Part shown: piece after piece, positions 8,702 through 17,379 of the stretch
Layout of the letters: every line of letters begins with the position of its first letter
Position numbering within the stretch: position 1 is the first letter of the stretch
Assembly: GCA_903921205.1 (NCBI GenBank)
Contig: CAIXPF010000094.1
Span: 59,619-123,618, forward strand
Origin: an uncultured Acidimicrobiia bacterium
GTDB taxonomy: Bacteria; Actinomycetota; Acidimicrobiia; Acidimicrobiales; CAIXPF01
Length of the DNA: 64,000 nt
Direction of reading: 5' to 3'
Notes under the pieces: generated by a model
Told to the model about the DNA's origin: nothing
Database searches by the model: none
Seen by the model: only the letters and a program-made list of their open reading frames with translations
Program-made: the position numbers and the translations under genes

Positions 8702-9268
8702 ATGGCACGAACGCAATCTTCACGAGGCAGCAACCCGCAAGCCGCGGGGCTCGCCGCGGGGCGAGGGTTGCTGATCGTCCTGTTCGCAGTGGCCATCGGG
8801 GTGCTGCTGCTGGCCCGCGCCGTCGGGCCGGACACCACCGCCGTCACGACCGGCGCACCGGACGGCGACCAGGCCGGCACCAACGCAGCGGGTCAGCCCG
8901 CCCCGGCCACCTCCGTGGTGCCATCCACCACCGCCTCCACCATCCCGCCCAAGAAGGAACCGCAGACCGTGGTGGTCCTGGTGGCCAACGGCCGCGGGGT
9001 GGCCGGGGCGGCCAAGGCCAACGCCGATGCGTTGAAGGTGCAGAACTACAACCTGCTCAGCCCGGTGGACTACCCCAACATCGAGACCTCGACGGCGGTG
9101 TACTTCCGCGCCGGCTACCAGGCCGACGCCCTCGCCGTGGCCAAGGTCCTCACCATCGACGTGTCCAAGGTGAAGGAGTTGCCGGCAGCGCCACTACCCA
9201 TCGATGTGAAGACCGCCAACGTGGTGGTGGTCCTCGGCACCGATGGCCAGGGCCTGATGCCGAGTTGA
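8702..9268 (+). CDS. LytR_C domain membrane-anchored protein
   Basis: A 188-residue protein with one N-terminal transmembrane helix (about residues 20-42), a Thr/Pro-rich linker and a C-terminal LytR_C domain ('VVVLVANGRGVAGAA ... GYQADALAVAKVL'). This domain is found at the ends of LytR-CpsA-Psr cell-wall ligases and in stand-alone actinobacterial proteins. It should sit outside the membrane; its ligand is not known. ATG 8702 was chosen over an upstream in-frame start because it has a GAGG and a good -10 lies between the two. It precedes otsB by 19 bases. Confidence 0.8.
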   Translation: MARTQSSRGSNPQAAGLAAGRGLLIVLFAVAIGVLLLARAVGPDTTAVTTGAPDGDQAGTNAAGQPAPATSVVPSTTASTIPPKKEPQTVVVLVANGRGVAGAAKANADALKVQNYNLLSPVDYPNIETSTAVYFRAGYQADALAVAKVLTIDVSKVKELPAAPLPIDVKTANVVVVLGTDGQGLMPS

Positions 9269-9287
9269 GCGACGGCGTTGCCGAACC

Positions 9288-10067
9288 GTGCTGACGGTCG
9301 ATGAGCTGGTGGCCAGGCTGGTCCGGGACCCGCGCCGCACCGCCCTGTTCACCGACTTCGACGGCACCGTTGCCCCCATCGTCACCGATCCGGCCGCGGC
9401 AAGGCCCGAACCGGGAACCGTCGAGGCCCTCGACACGCTGGCGTCCACCTACCGACGGGTCGGGGTGCTCTCCGGCCGGCCGTTGGACTACCTGGCCCCA
9501 TTGCTGCCCGGGACCGTCGACATCGGCGCCCTCTACGGCCTCGAGCAACGCGTCGGCGGGCTGCGGGCCGAACACCCCGAGGCCGGCCGTTGGCGTGCGG
9601 TCGTCACCGCCGTGGCCGCCGAGGCCGAAGGGGCCCTGGCCCCCTACGACGGGGTCAGGATCGAGGCGAAGGGCCTCTCGCTCACCCTGCACGTGCGCCG
9701 CGCTCCCCAGCACCTCGCCGCGGTGATGGCCTACGCCGCCGATGCCGCCCGGCGCCACGGGCTCGACGCCCGTGAGGCCAAGGCCTCCGTCGAGCTGCAT
9801 CCGCCGGTCGCCATCGACAAGGGCACCCTGCTGACCCGGTGGGCGTCGGGGGCCGAGGTGGTCGCCTTCTTCGGCGACGACCTCGGTGATCTCGCCGCCT
9901 TCGCCGCCCTGCGCGAGTTGACCGATCGCCTCGGCACCGAGACCTACCGGGTGGTGGTCCTGGGCCCGGAAACCCCCGTCGCGGTGCGCGCCTCGGCCGA
10001 TGTCGTCCTCGACGACCCGGCGGCACTCGCCGCCCTGCTTCAGCGGCTGGTGACAGCGGCGAGCTGA
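9288..10067 (+). CDS. otsB: Trehalose-6-phosphate phosphatase
   Basis: A 259-residue HAD-superfamily phosphatase that removes phosphate from trehalose 6-phosphate to give trehalose. Motif I is 'DFDGT' (about residues 23-27, Asp nucleophile), motif II is the 'LSGRP' segment, and the metal motif IV is 'GDDLGD' near residue 190. Length fits OtsB. The start is GTG at 9288; no ATG is in frame and an alternative GTG lies at 9309. It is convergent with otsA and the two coding regions overlap tail to tail by 28 bases. Confidence 0.93.
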   Translation: MLTVDELVARLVRDPRRTALFTDFDGTVAPIVTDPAAARPEPGTVEALDTLASTYRRVGVLSGRPLDYLAPLLPGTVDIGALYGLEQRVGGLRAEHPEAGRWRAVVTAVAAEAEGALAPYDGVRIEAKGLSLTLHVRRAPQHLAAVMAYAADAARRHGLDAREAKASVELHPPVAIDKGTLLTRWASGAEVVAFFGDDLGDLAAFAALRELTDRLGTETYRVVVLGPETPVAVRASADVVLDDPAALAALLQRLVTAAS

Positions 10068-11425
10068 TCGTGCAGCCAGTGGCGAGGCGTGCGCGCCCCG
10101 GCCGCCGCAACAAGACGATCGGCCCGAGCCCGGCGTTCGGCCGCCGACAGCGACAGCGCCTCGGCGAGTGCCTCCGCCGTGGCCGACACGTCGCAGGGGT
10201 GCACGCCGAGGGCGACCTCGCGCAGCTCCTCCCAGGCACCGGTCTCCGTCGAGAGGACCAGTACCCCGTCGTGACGGTTCACCAGCGGACCCTCTTTCGC
10301 CACCAGGTTCATCCCGTCGCTCACCGGGTTGACCAGCAGCACGTCGTAGCGGCCGAGCAGGGCCACCGAGCGGGGGAAGTCGTCGGCGGTCTCGAGCACG
10401 ATCGGCGTCCACGTCGCGGTCCCGAAACGTTGGTTGATCCGCTCGACGAGGTGCTCGATCTCCTGGCGGTAGGCCAGGTACTCGGCGAGCCCCTCCCGTG
10501 AGGGATAGACCGAGGCCATGAAGCAGACCGTGCCGCGGTACTCCGGCCACCGTTCGAGCAGCTCCTCGTAGGCCCAGAAGCCCCGCAGGATGTTCTTCGA
10601 CAGCTCGATACGGTCGACCCGGACAATGACCTGCAACCCGGCGAAGCGCTGCGCGAACCGCTCGCGCCACTCGGCGGCCGCCGGGCCGTCGGCAACCCCG
10701 GCGAGGTCCTCGGGGTCGGGAGCCAGCGACGAGGCGAACGTCGGTGGGGCGGGCACCCCGAACTCCTCGCAGGAAGCGACGAAGCGGCGCCGCCACCGGT
10801 CGGTGTGGAAGCCGCACGCCGCGTTGGCTGCCAGCCCCTCGAGCAGCTCGCGCCGGTAGGGGTCGGGCAGCACGTTGAGCAGTTCCGGTCCGCCGAAGGG
10901 GGTGTGGGCGAAGTGCACGAGCGACAGGTCCGGCCGCCGATCGACCACCATCGGGGCCATCAGCGACAGGTGGTAGTCCTGCACCAGGACCACGGCGTCG
11001 GCGGGGGCACCGGCCACCACCGCATCGGCGAAGGACCGGTTGTAGGTGACGAACGCCGCCCACGCCTCACGGAAGCCGCGGTCGAAGCGGGGGCGACGGG
11101 CGAGCTCGAACAGGCCGTGGTGGACGAACCACAACACGGCATTGCCCACCACGTCGTAGGCCATGCGCAGCACGTCGGGATCGTGCAGCACGAACTCGAG
11201 CCGGAACCCCTCCGCCTGCACCGACCCTTCCGCAGCCGCGGCGCGGTCATCCTCGGAGAGGGCGCTGGCGATCCACACCACGCCCGAATCGGCCACCAGC
11301 GGGGCCAGGCCCGACACCAACCCGCCGCCACCGCGCCGGGCGACCAGCGCTCCGTCGTCGGCTCGGCGGAAGGACACCGGGCCACGGTTGGACACGATGA
11401 CCAGCGGACGACCCTGCGCATCCAT
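10040..11425 (-). CDS. otsA: Alpha,alpha-trehalose-phosphate synthase (GT20)
   Basis: A 461-residue GT-B glycosyltransferase of family GT20, which joins UDP- or ADP-glucose with glucose 6-phosphate to make trehalose 6-phosphate. Family landmarks: 'VIVSNRGPV' at the N-terminus, 'VLVQDYHL' (His-rich acceptor site), 'RVDRIELSKNILRG' (phosphate and nucleotide loop) and 'SDGMNLVAKE' near the C-terminus. ATG 11425 starts the family homology; TAGGGT lies seven bases upstream, suggesting a leaderless transcript. It works with OtsB to supply trehalose as osmolyte and glycolipid precursor. Related glucosylglycerol-phosphate synthase is less likely given the neighbour. Confidence 0.92.
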   Translation of the reverse strand: MDAQGRPLVIVSNRGPVSFRRADDGALVARRGGGGLVSGLAPLVADSGVVWIASALSEDDRAAAAEGSVQAEGFRLEFVLHDPDVLRMAYDVVGNAVLWFVHHGLFELARRPRFDRGFREAWAAFVTYNRSFADAVVAGAPADAVVLVQDYHLSLMAPMVVDRRPDLSLVHFAHTPFGGPELLNVLPDPYRRELLEGLAANAACGFHTDRWRRRFVASCEEFGVPAPPTFASSLAPDPEDLAGVADGPAAAEWRERFAQRFAGLQVIVRVDRIELSKNILRGFWAYEELLERWPEYRGTVCFMASVYPSREGLAEYLAYRQEIEHLVERINQRFGTATWTPIVLETADDFPRSVALLGRYDVLLVNPVSDGMNLVAKEGPLVNRHDGVLVLSTETGAWEELREVALGVHPCDVSATAEALAEALSLSAAERRARADRLVAAAGARTPRHWLHDQLAAVTSR

Positions 11426-11432
11426 GGTCCCG

Positions 11433-11438
11433 ACCCTA
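11433..11438 (-). promoter_or_regulatory. -10 box (TAGGGT) for otsA
   Basis: TAGGGT on the minus strand ends seven bases before the otsA ATG, consistent with a leaderless or near-leaderless transcript. Confidence 0.4.
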
Positions 11439-11494
11439 CTGGCTACGCCAGAATCCTCCCTCCGGTCCGGCGGACCCCACGCCATCGCCCGGTC

Positions 11495-11530
11495 GGACAC
11501 GACGGACACGACGCACACGACGCACACGTC
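11495..11530. repeat. Four 9-bp tandem repeats between otsA and glycerate kinase
   Basis: Two copies of GGACACGAC followed by GCACACGAC and GCACACGTC, in the region between the divergent otsA and glycerate kinase starts. The 9-bp period equals that of the linker repeat at 1240. No regulatory role can be shown. Confidence 0.8.
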
Positions 11531-11569
11531 GAGACGGGGCCGCTCCGGCCGATGGGCCAGACTGGGGGC

Positions 11570-12562
11570 GTGCGCATCGTGGCCGCTCCCGACAAGTTCC
11601 GAGGCACGGCCGATGCCGCGCAGGTCGCTGCAGCCATCGCCGCAGCGGCCGCTGAGCACGGCATCGTCTGCGACCAGATTCCGTTGGCCGACGGCGGTGA
11701 GGGCACCCTCGACGCGCTCGGCGGGGCGAACCGCACCACCCTGGTGAGCGGCCCGCTCGGCGATCCCGTGAACGCCCCGTGGCGGCTCGACCGGGGCCGG
11801 GCGGTGATCGAGATGGCCCGGGCCTCGGGCCTCGAGCTGGCCGGCGGCGCCGAGGGCAACGACCCGATCGCGGCGTCCACCGCCGGCACCGGTGAGCTGA
11901 TCTCCGCGGCGCTGGAGGCAGGGGCCCACCGCATCGTGGTCGGCGTCGGCGGATCGGCCACCACCGACGGGGGCCTCGGGGCGGTCCGGGCGATCACCCC
12001 CCGGCAGCGCTTGCGCGGGGTCGAGCTGCTGGTGGCGTGCGACGTGCGCACCACCTTCGTCGATGCCGCGACCGTGTTCGGACCGCAGAAGGGCGCCACG
12101 CCCAAACAGGTCGAGCTGTTGCGCCGTCGCCTCGAGCGTCTGGCCCAGGTCTACCGGGACGACTTCGGGGTCGACGTCACCGAGGTGGCAGGCTCCGGCG
12201 CGGCCGGCGGGCTGGGCGGCGGGCTGCACGCTCTCGGCGCCGACCTGGTCGGCGGGTTCGACCTTGTCGCGGAGGAGGTCCATCTCGCCGAACGGCTCGA
12301 GGGCGCCGACCTGGTGGTCACCGGCGAGGGCTTCGTGGACGCCCAGTCCTTCGAGGGCAAGGTCGTCGGCGGGGTCGCCGCGCTGGCCCGCGAGCTGGGC
12401 GTGCCGGTTCTGGTGGTGTGCGGCCAGACCTTCGACGACGCCGCGGAACGCGTGGAGCTGATCTCGCTCGTCGAGCGCTTCGGCACCGAGGTGGCGATGA
12501 CCGAGACCACCGACGCGATCCGACGCGCGGTCAGCGACGCCCTCGGCGCGCGCCGAGGCTGA
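11570..12562 (+). CDS. glxK: Glycerate kinase (type I, GlxK/GarK family)
   Basis: A 330-residue kinase that phosphorylates D-glycerate using ATP, feeding glycolysis. Family motifs: N-terminal 'APDKFRGT', 'PLADGGEGT' (about residues 41-49), 'GVGGSATTDGG' and the C-terminal 'VTGEG' loop. It is shorter than the usual 370-380 residues because the segment after 'TTDGG' is compressed. GTG 11570 matches the family N-terminus (M-K-I-V-x-A-P-D) and has CAGACT six bases upstream, a -10 with one mismatch; ATG 11552 is the alternative. The product could be the 2- or 3-phosphoglycerate form. Confidence 0.88.
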   Translation: MRIVAAPDKFRGTADAAQVAAAIAAAAAEHGIVCDQIPLADGGEGTLDALGGANRTTLVSGPLGDPVNAPWRLDRGRAVIEMARASGLELAGGAEGNDPIAASTAGTGELISAALEAGAHRIVVGVGGSATTDGGLGAVRAITPRQRLRGVELLVACDVRTTFVDAATVFGPQKGATPKQVELLRRRLERLAQVYRDDFGVDVTEVAGSGAAGGLGGGLHALGADLVGGFDLVAEEVHLAERLEGADLVVTGEGFVDAQSFEGKVVGGVAALARELGVPVLVVCGQTFDDAAERVELISLVERFGTEVAMTETTDAIRRAVSDALGARRG

Positions 12563-12713
12563 CCGCCACCACCAGCAGCGCCACGACCCCGGCCAGGGTG
12601 AGCAGCGAGTAGATGAAGCCGATCACCAGGCGGGCCACCATCAGCACGCCGAGCAGGGCCAGCACGCCGAGAACCAAGCCCAACGAGCGCGGCGGGCGCG
12701 GCGGCTCAGCCAT
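12531..12713 (-). CDS. Small two-helix membrane protein
   Basis: A 60-residue protein with a short Pro-rich cytosolic start, two hydrophobic helices (about residues 10-30 and 32-52) and a positively charged tail. No known family was recognised. It lies 33 bases after aceE on the same strand and its 3' end overlaps the convergent glycerate kinase gene by 32 bases. No strong Shine-Dalgarno is visible, so expression may depend on aceE readthrough. The strong hydrophobic pattern argues for a real gene, but it could be chance. Confidence 0.5.
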   Translation of the reverse strand: MAEPPRPPRSLGLVLGVLALLGVLMVARLVIGFIYSLLTLAGVVALLVVAVSLGARRGRR

Positions 12714-12746
12714 GGGAACGCATCGTGGTCGGCGGGGCGAGCACGG

Positions 12747-15482
12747 TCAGTGCACCCAGGGGTCCCACGGGGCGGGCAGGCCGGCGTCGATGCCGTAGCG
12801 GGCGATGGCGTCCTGGACCGCTTCGGGCTTCGCCTCGCCGCGCAGGGCGAGCTGCGAGAGGGTCGCGACCACGATGTGGGCCGGGTCGATCTCGAAGTGA
12901 CGGCGCAGGGCCTCACGGGTGTCCGAACGGCCGTACCCATCGGTACCCAGCACGGTGAAGTCGCCGGGCACGAACCGGGCGATCTGGTCGGGAACGGACC
13001 GCATGTAGTCGGTCACCGCCACCACCGGGCCCAGCGACTCGTTCAGCCGGTCGGTGACGTACGCCGTCCGCGGGGCCTCGAGCGGGTGAAGCCGGTTCCA
13101 GCGCTCCACCTCGAGGGCATCGTCCCGCAGCCGCTTGAACGACGTGGCCGACCACAGCTCGGCCCCCACCCCGTAGTGCTCGGCCAACTCGTCCGCCGCC
13201 GCCTGGGCCAGACGCCACGACGACCCGGAGAACAGCAGGGTCGCCCGGCTCTTCCAGTCGCGGTCCTCGGCCGGCTTCCAGCGGTACAGACCCCGCAACA
13301 ACCCCTCGCGGTCGAGACCCTCGGGCATCGGCGGTTGGACGAAGTTCTCGTTGTAGAGGGTGAGGTAATAGAAGACGTCGAGGTTGCCGCCGTGCGACGG
13401 CGGAACCCCGGGCGTGCCGCCGTACATCACCTGCAGGCCGTCCTGGATGATGACCGCCAGCTCGTAGGCGAAGGCCGGGTCGTACACCCGGCAGGCCGGC
13501 ACCGTCGACGCCAGTACCGGCGAGTGCCCGTCCTGGTGCTGCAATCCCTCGCCGAGCAGCGTGGTCCGGCCGGCCGTGGCGCCCATCAGGAACCCACGGC
13601 CACGGCTGTCGCCGAGCGCCCAGATCAGGTCACCCACCCGCTGGAAGCCGAACATCGAATAGAAGATGTAGAACGGCACCATCGGCACGCCACGGGTGGC
13701 GTAGGAGGTCGCCGCCGCGGTGAAGCTCGCCAACGCCCCGGCCTCGGTGATGCCCTCCTCGAGCAGCTGGCCGTCCTTGGCCTCGCGGTAGGACAACTGC
13801 AGGTTCCAGTCGACCGGCTCGTAGCGCTGGCCGGCGCTGGCGTAGATGCCGATCTCCTTGAACAACGAGTCCATGCCGAAGGTACGGGCCTCGTCAGGGA
13901 TGATGGGCACGACCCGTTGGCCGAAGGGCTGCTCGCGCAACATTGAACGCAACAGCCGGGTGAAGGCCATCGTGGTGGACACCGCCTGGGTGCCCGAACC
14001 GGCACTGAGCTCGGCGAAGGGCCGGTCCGAGGGCATCTCGAGCGGCCGGCGGGCGTGGGTGGTCCGGCTCGGCAACGCCCCGTCGAGCGCCCGGCGGCGA
14101 TCGACGAGGTAGCGGTACTCCGGGCTCTCCGGCGCCGGCCGGATGTAGGGCGGGTCGTCGGGGTCGAAGTCCTCGGGGACCTCGGTGTGCAGGTACAGCC
14201 GGTCGCGGATGCGCAGCAACTGCTCCCGGTTGAGCTTCTTGATCTGGTGCGTGGCGTTGCGCCCCTCGACCTCGGGACCGAGCGTCCAGCCCTTCACCGT
14301 CTTGACCAGGATCACCGTCGGGCTGCCACGGTGTTCCACCGCCCGCTTGTAGGCGGCGTAGATCTTGCGGTAGTCGTGGCCGCCACGGGGCAGGTTGCGC
14401 AGATCGTCGTCGGTCAGATCGGCCACGAGGTCCCGCAGCCGCGGGTCGGGCCCGAAGAAGTGCTCACGGATGTAGGAGCCGGTCTCCACCGAGTAGCGCT
14501 GGTACTCGCCGTCGACGGTGGTGTTCATCTTCTCCACCAGCACACCGTCGACGTCGCGGTGCAGCAGGTCGTCCCAGCGCGACCCCCAGACCACCTTCAG
14601 GACGTTCCACCCGGCACCGCGGAACACACCCTCGAGCTCCTGGATGACCTTGCCATTGCCGCGCACCGGGCCATCGAGACGCTGCAGATTGCAGTTGACG
14701 ACGAAAATCAGGTTGTCGAGCCGCTCGCGGGAGGCGAGGTGCAGGGCTCCGAGCGACTCCGGTTCGTCGGACTCGCCGTCGCCCATGAAGCACCACACCT
14801 TGGAGCCGGACGTGTCGTCGATGCGCCGATCGTGCAGGTAGCGGTTGAACCGGGCCTGGTAGATGGCGTTGATGGGGCCGAGGCCCATCGACACCGTCGG
14901 GTACTCCCAGAACTCCGGCATAAGCCGGGGATGCGGGTAGGACGACAGGCCGGTCCGGCCGATCTCCCGGCGGAAGTGGTCGAGGTCGTTCTCGTCGAGC
15001 CGGCCCTCGAGGAACGCCCGGGCGTAGATGCCCGGCGAGGCGTGACCCTGGAAGTAGATGTGGTCCCCCGGCTCGCCGGAGTCCTTGCCCCGCCAGAACC
15101 AGTTGAAACCCACGTCGTAGAGGGCGGCGCTCGAGGCGAACGACGAGAGGTGCCCGCCGATGCCGTCGTCGTGCTTGTTGGCGTTGGACACCATCACCGC
15201 GGCGTTCCAGCGGATGTAGGCCCGGATGCGCCGCTCGAGGTACTCGTCGCCGGGGAACCACGGCTCGTCCTCGGGGGCGATGGTGTTCATGTAGGGCGTG
15301 GTGACCGCGGCGGGCAGCCCGATGTCGCGGTACTCCGAGTGCTTGAGCAGCTTGCGCACCAGGAAGCGCGCCCGCCCGGGGCCACGTTGGTCGAGTACGG
15401 CGTCGAGGCTCTCGACCCATTCCTGGGTCTCACCGGGGTCGAGATCCGGCACCAGGTCGTGGGATTCTTCGAAGCGCGGCAT
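12747..15482 (-). CDS. aceE: Pyruvate dehydrogenase E1 component, homodimeric type
   Basis: A 911-residue thiamine-diphosphate enzyme that decarboxylates pyruvate and acetylates the lipoyl group of E2. It is the single-chain type found in actinobacteria and gamma-proteobacteria. The TPP motif begins with 'GDGESDEPES' near residue 233 and ends in 'NCN' about 30 residues later. The C-terminal transketolase-like domain ends with 'GTDGYGRSDTREALR'. Length is right (about 890-930). E2 and E3 are not in the window. TAACAT lies seven bases before the ATG. Confidence 0.96.
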   Translation of the reverse strand: MPRFEESHDLVPDLDPGETQEWVESLDAVLDQRGPGRARFLVRKLLKHSEYRDIGLPAAVTTPYMNTIAPEDEPWFPGDEYLERRIRAYIRWNAAVMVSNANKHDDGIGGHLSSFASSAALYDVGFNWFWRGKDSGEPGDHIYFQGHASPGIYARAFLEGRLDENDLDHFRREIGRTGLSSYPHPRLMPEFWEYPTVSMGLGPINAIYQARFNRYLHDRRIDDTSGSKVWCFMGDGESDEPESLGALHLASRERLDNLIFVVNCNLQRLDGPVRGNGKVIQELEGVFRGAGWNVLKVVWGSRWDDLLHRDVDGVLVEKMNTTVDGEYQRYSVETGSYIREHFFGPDPRLRDLVADLTDDDLRNLPRGGHDYRKIYAAYKRAVEHRGSPTVILVKTVKGWTLGPEVEGRNATHQIKKLNREQLLRIRDRLYLHTEVPEDFDPDDPPYIRPAPESPEYRYLVDRRRALDGALPSRTTHARRPLEMPSDRPFAELSAGSGTQAVSTTMAFTRLLRSMLREQPFGQRVVPIIPDEARTFGMDSLFKEIGIYASAGQRYEPVDWNLQLSYREAKDGQLLEEGITEAGALASFTAAATSYATRGVPMVPFYIFYSMFGFQRVGDLIWALGDSRGRGFLMGATAGRTTLLGEGLQHQDGHSPVLASTVPACRVYDPAFAYELAVIIQDGLQVMYGGTPGVPPSHGGNLDVFYYLTLYNENFVQPPMPEGLDREGLLRGLYRWKPAEDRDWKSRATLLFSGSSWRLAQAAADELAEHYGVGAELWSATSFKRLRDDALEVERWNRLHPLEAPRTAYVTDRLNESLGPVVAVTDYMRSVPDQIARFVPGDFTVLGTDGYGRSDTREALRRHFEIDPAHIVVATLSQLALRGEAKPEAVQDAIARYGIDAGLPAPWDPWVH

Positions 15483-15489
15483 AGGCGAG

Positions 15490-15495
15490 ATGTTA
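15490..15495 (-). promoter_or_regulatory. -10 box (TAACAT) for aceE
   Basis: TAACAT on the minus strand lies seven bases upstream of the aceE ATG. A TTGACA (15508-15513, minus) is nearby but only 12 bases away, too close to be its -35. Confidence 0.4.
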
Positions 15496-15643
15496 CGACT
15501 GCCGGCCTGTCAAGTTCGGCGATGCGGCCCGCAGGGGCGTCGAGTCGGCACCCAACGTGGCCGCGCGATGCCTGCCGGTGATCGTTCCGACACCGGCGGC
15601 GCGCGAGAGGAAATCCCAACGCGAAACCTGGCATTCTCTAGAC

Positions 15644-16024
15644 GTGCTCGACCGGGACGAGGCAGACGCGCTGGCAGAGATCGAGGCGTCGCTACGACGC
15701 GACGACCCCGAGTTCGTGTGGATGATCGAACGTCTCGAATACAGCCCCTTCGACCTGCTCGACGGTTCGGACTTCCCGCAGGACCTCTCGGAGTTCGAGT
15801 CCTACGACGAGGACGCCGTCCCCGTCGTGGTCGAGGAGCATTCCCGTCGGCGCTGGGCCCGGGTGCTGGTCACGGCGGTGGCCGCGGTGATCGCCGTGGC
15901 CATCACGCTCGGGGTGACCGCGCTGTGGGGGCCCGATGCCGGCGGTCTCGCCGGCGTGGTGTCCATCATGGCCGCCTCCATGGTCGGCTATCAGCTGCTG
16001 CGCGGCTGCCCCGGCCGACGCTGA
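15644..16024 (+). CDS. DUF3040 family membrane protein
   Basis: A 126-residue actinobacterial protein. The N-terminus 'EADALAEIEASLRRDDPEFV' matches the DUF3040 signature of a short acidic cytosolic helix. Two transmembrane helices follow (about residues 68-90 and 97-116). The family has no known function. Start GTG 15644 places the signature at the N-terminus; CATTCT six bases before it resembles the leaderless -10 pattern with one mismatch. It is divergent from aceE. Confidence 0.75.
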   Translation: MLDRDEADALAEIEASLRRDDPEFVWMIERLEYSPFDLLDGSDFPQDLSEFESYDEDAVPVVVEEHSRRRWARVLVTAVAAVIAVAITLGVTALWGPDAGGLAGVVSIMAASMVGYQLLRGCPGRR

Positions 16025-16287
16025 CCGGCGGCGCTCCCACCGGGGGCAACCGGGTTCCCTGACATCACGCTGCACCGCCACAACGCGCTGAGCGTGACTC
16101 CGCGCGCCCACCGTGGGATATCGGGGCCTTCCGCAGCGGGAACATTGCGGCCCTGCGACGGTTTGCCCGACACGCCGTTCCGGCGGCAGCCCCGGCGAGG
16201 AGGGCCACTACGGTTGGCGGCGGCCCTGGCGGTGGCCCCGATCCGACGTCGTCGCTCATCGGGAGCCTGCCGCACACGCTCGGCGGC
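16025..16287. other. Non-coding stretch before moxR
   Basis: No convincing gene on either strand; the open frames here lack family similarity. It must hold the promoter of the moxR operon. A TACGGT near 16210 is a candidate -10, but nothing decisive was seen. Confidence 0.5.
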
Positions 16288-17367
16288 GTGGCGACGGGCG
16301 TACGGCGTTCAGATGCAGAGGTGGGCGTGCTGCAACACGGGGTCGAGGTGGTCGTCGGCGACGACGCAGTGAGCCGGGCCGCGCCTCCGACCGCCGCCGA
16401 GGTCCTGCACTTCGCCACCTGCTTCGACCTGCTCGCCGCGAACATCGCCAAGGTCCTCACCGGCAAGCCCGACGCCATCCGCCTGGCGCTCACCTGCCTG
16501 TTCGCCGAAGGACACCTGCTGCTCGAGGACGTCCCCGGCGTCGGCAAGACCACCCTGGCCAAGGCCATCGCCCACTCCCTCGAGGGCAGCTGGCAGCGCA
16601 TCCAGTTCACCCCTGACCTGCTCCCCTCCGACGTGACCGGGGTGCAGATCTTCAACCGGGCCACCAACGAGTTCGAGTTCCACCCGGGTGGGGTGTTCGC
16701 CAACATCGTCATCGGCGACGAGATAAACCGGGCGTCCCCCAAGACCCAATCGGCCCTGCTCGAGGTCATGGAAGAACGTCAGGTCACCGTCGACTCGACG
16801 CCGTACCAGGTCCCTCGGCCGTTCATGGTGCTCGCCACCCAGAACCCCATCGAGCACGACGGCACCTACAACCTGCCCGAGGCGCAGATCGACCGGTTCC
16901 TCATGCGGCTGTCCATCGGCTACCCGACGATGGAGGACGAGATGGCCATCATCTACGGCGACGTCTCGCCCGCCGCACAGGTCGACAACCTCGGCGCGGT
17001 CCTCGGCGCCGGCGACGTACGCCGCATGATCGCGCTCACCGATCGCATCCACATCGCGCCGACCCTGGCGCGGTACATCGTGCAGCTGACCTCGGCCACC
17101 CGGTTCATGGGCGAGCTCCGCCTCGGGGTCAGCCCCCGCGGCACCGTCGGGCTGGCCCGGGCGGCGCGGGCCTACGCCGCAGCGGCGAACCGTTCCTTCG
17201 TCACCGCCGACGACATCAAGGAACTGGCCCCCCTGGTGCTTACCCATCGGATGATCCTCACGCCGGAAGCGGAACTGCAGGGCCGCAGCTCCCTCGAGCT
17301 GCTGCTCGACCTGCTGCATCGCACGCCCGTGCCGCAGGAGCGCGTCGAGGGGCCCCGCCACGGGTAG
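16288..17367 (+). CDS. MoxR family AAA+ ATPase
   Basis: A 359-residue ATPase that in this family acts as a chaperone for maturation of partner proteins encoded next to it. Walker A 'GVGKTT' is near residue 90, Walker B 'GDEINRA' near 147, then sensor 1 'ATQNP' and an arginine finger in 'EAQIDRF'. It begins an operon with a DUF58 protein and a TgpA-like transglutaminase, a common triad. The outermost GTG is given; GTG 16327, with GAGG five bases upstream, is an equally good start and would remove 13 poorly conserved residues. Confidence 0.9.
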   Translation: MATGVRRSDAEVGVLQHGVEVVVGDDAVSRAAPPTAAEVLHFATCFDLLAANIAKVLTGKPDAIRLALTCLFAEGHLLLEDVPGVGKTTLAKAIAHSLEGSWQRIQFTPDLLPSDVTGVQIFNRATNEFEFHPGGVFANIVIGDEINRASPKTQSALLEVMEERQVTVDSTPYQVPRPFMVLATQNPIEHDGTYNLPEAQIDRFLMRLSIGYPTMEDEMAIIYGDVSPAAQVDNLGAVLGAGDVRRMIALTDRIHIAPTLARYIVQLTSATRFMGELRLGVSPRGTVGLARAARAYAAAANRSFVTADDIKELAPLVLTHRMILTPEAELQGRSSLELLLDLLHRTPVPQERVEGPRHG

Positions 17368-17379
17368 GGATCGCCGTCC

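Noticed and set aside
10805..11569. Upstream extension of the glycerate kinase frame over otsA
   Set aside because: Antisense to the conserved otsA coding region; the family N-terminus begins at 11570.
15508..15513. TTGACA on the minus strand before aceE as a -35 box
   Set aside because: Only 12 bases from the best -10 (TAACAT); the usual spacing is 16-18.
12750..15581. Long open frames opposite aceE
   Set aside because: Shadow frames of the conserved aceE gene with no similarity to any family.
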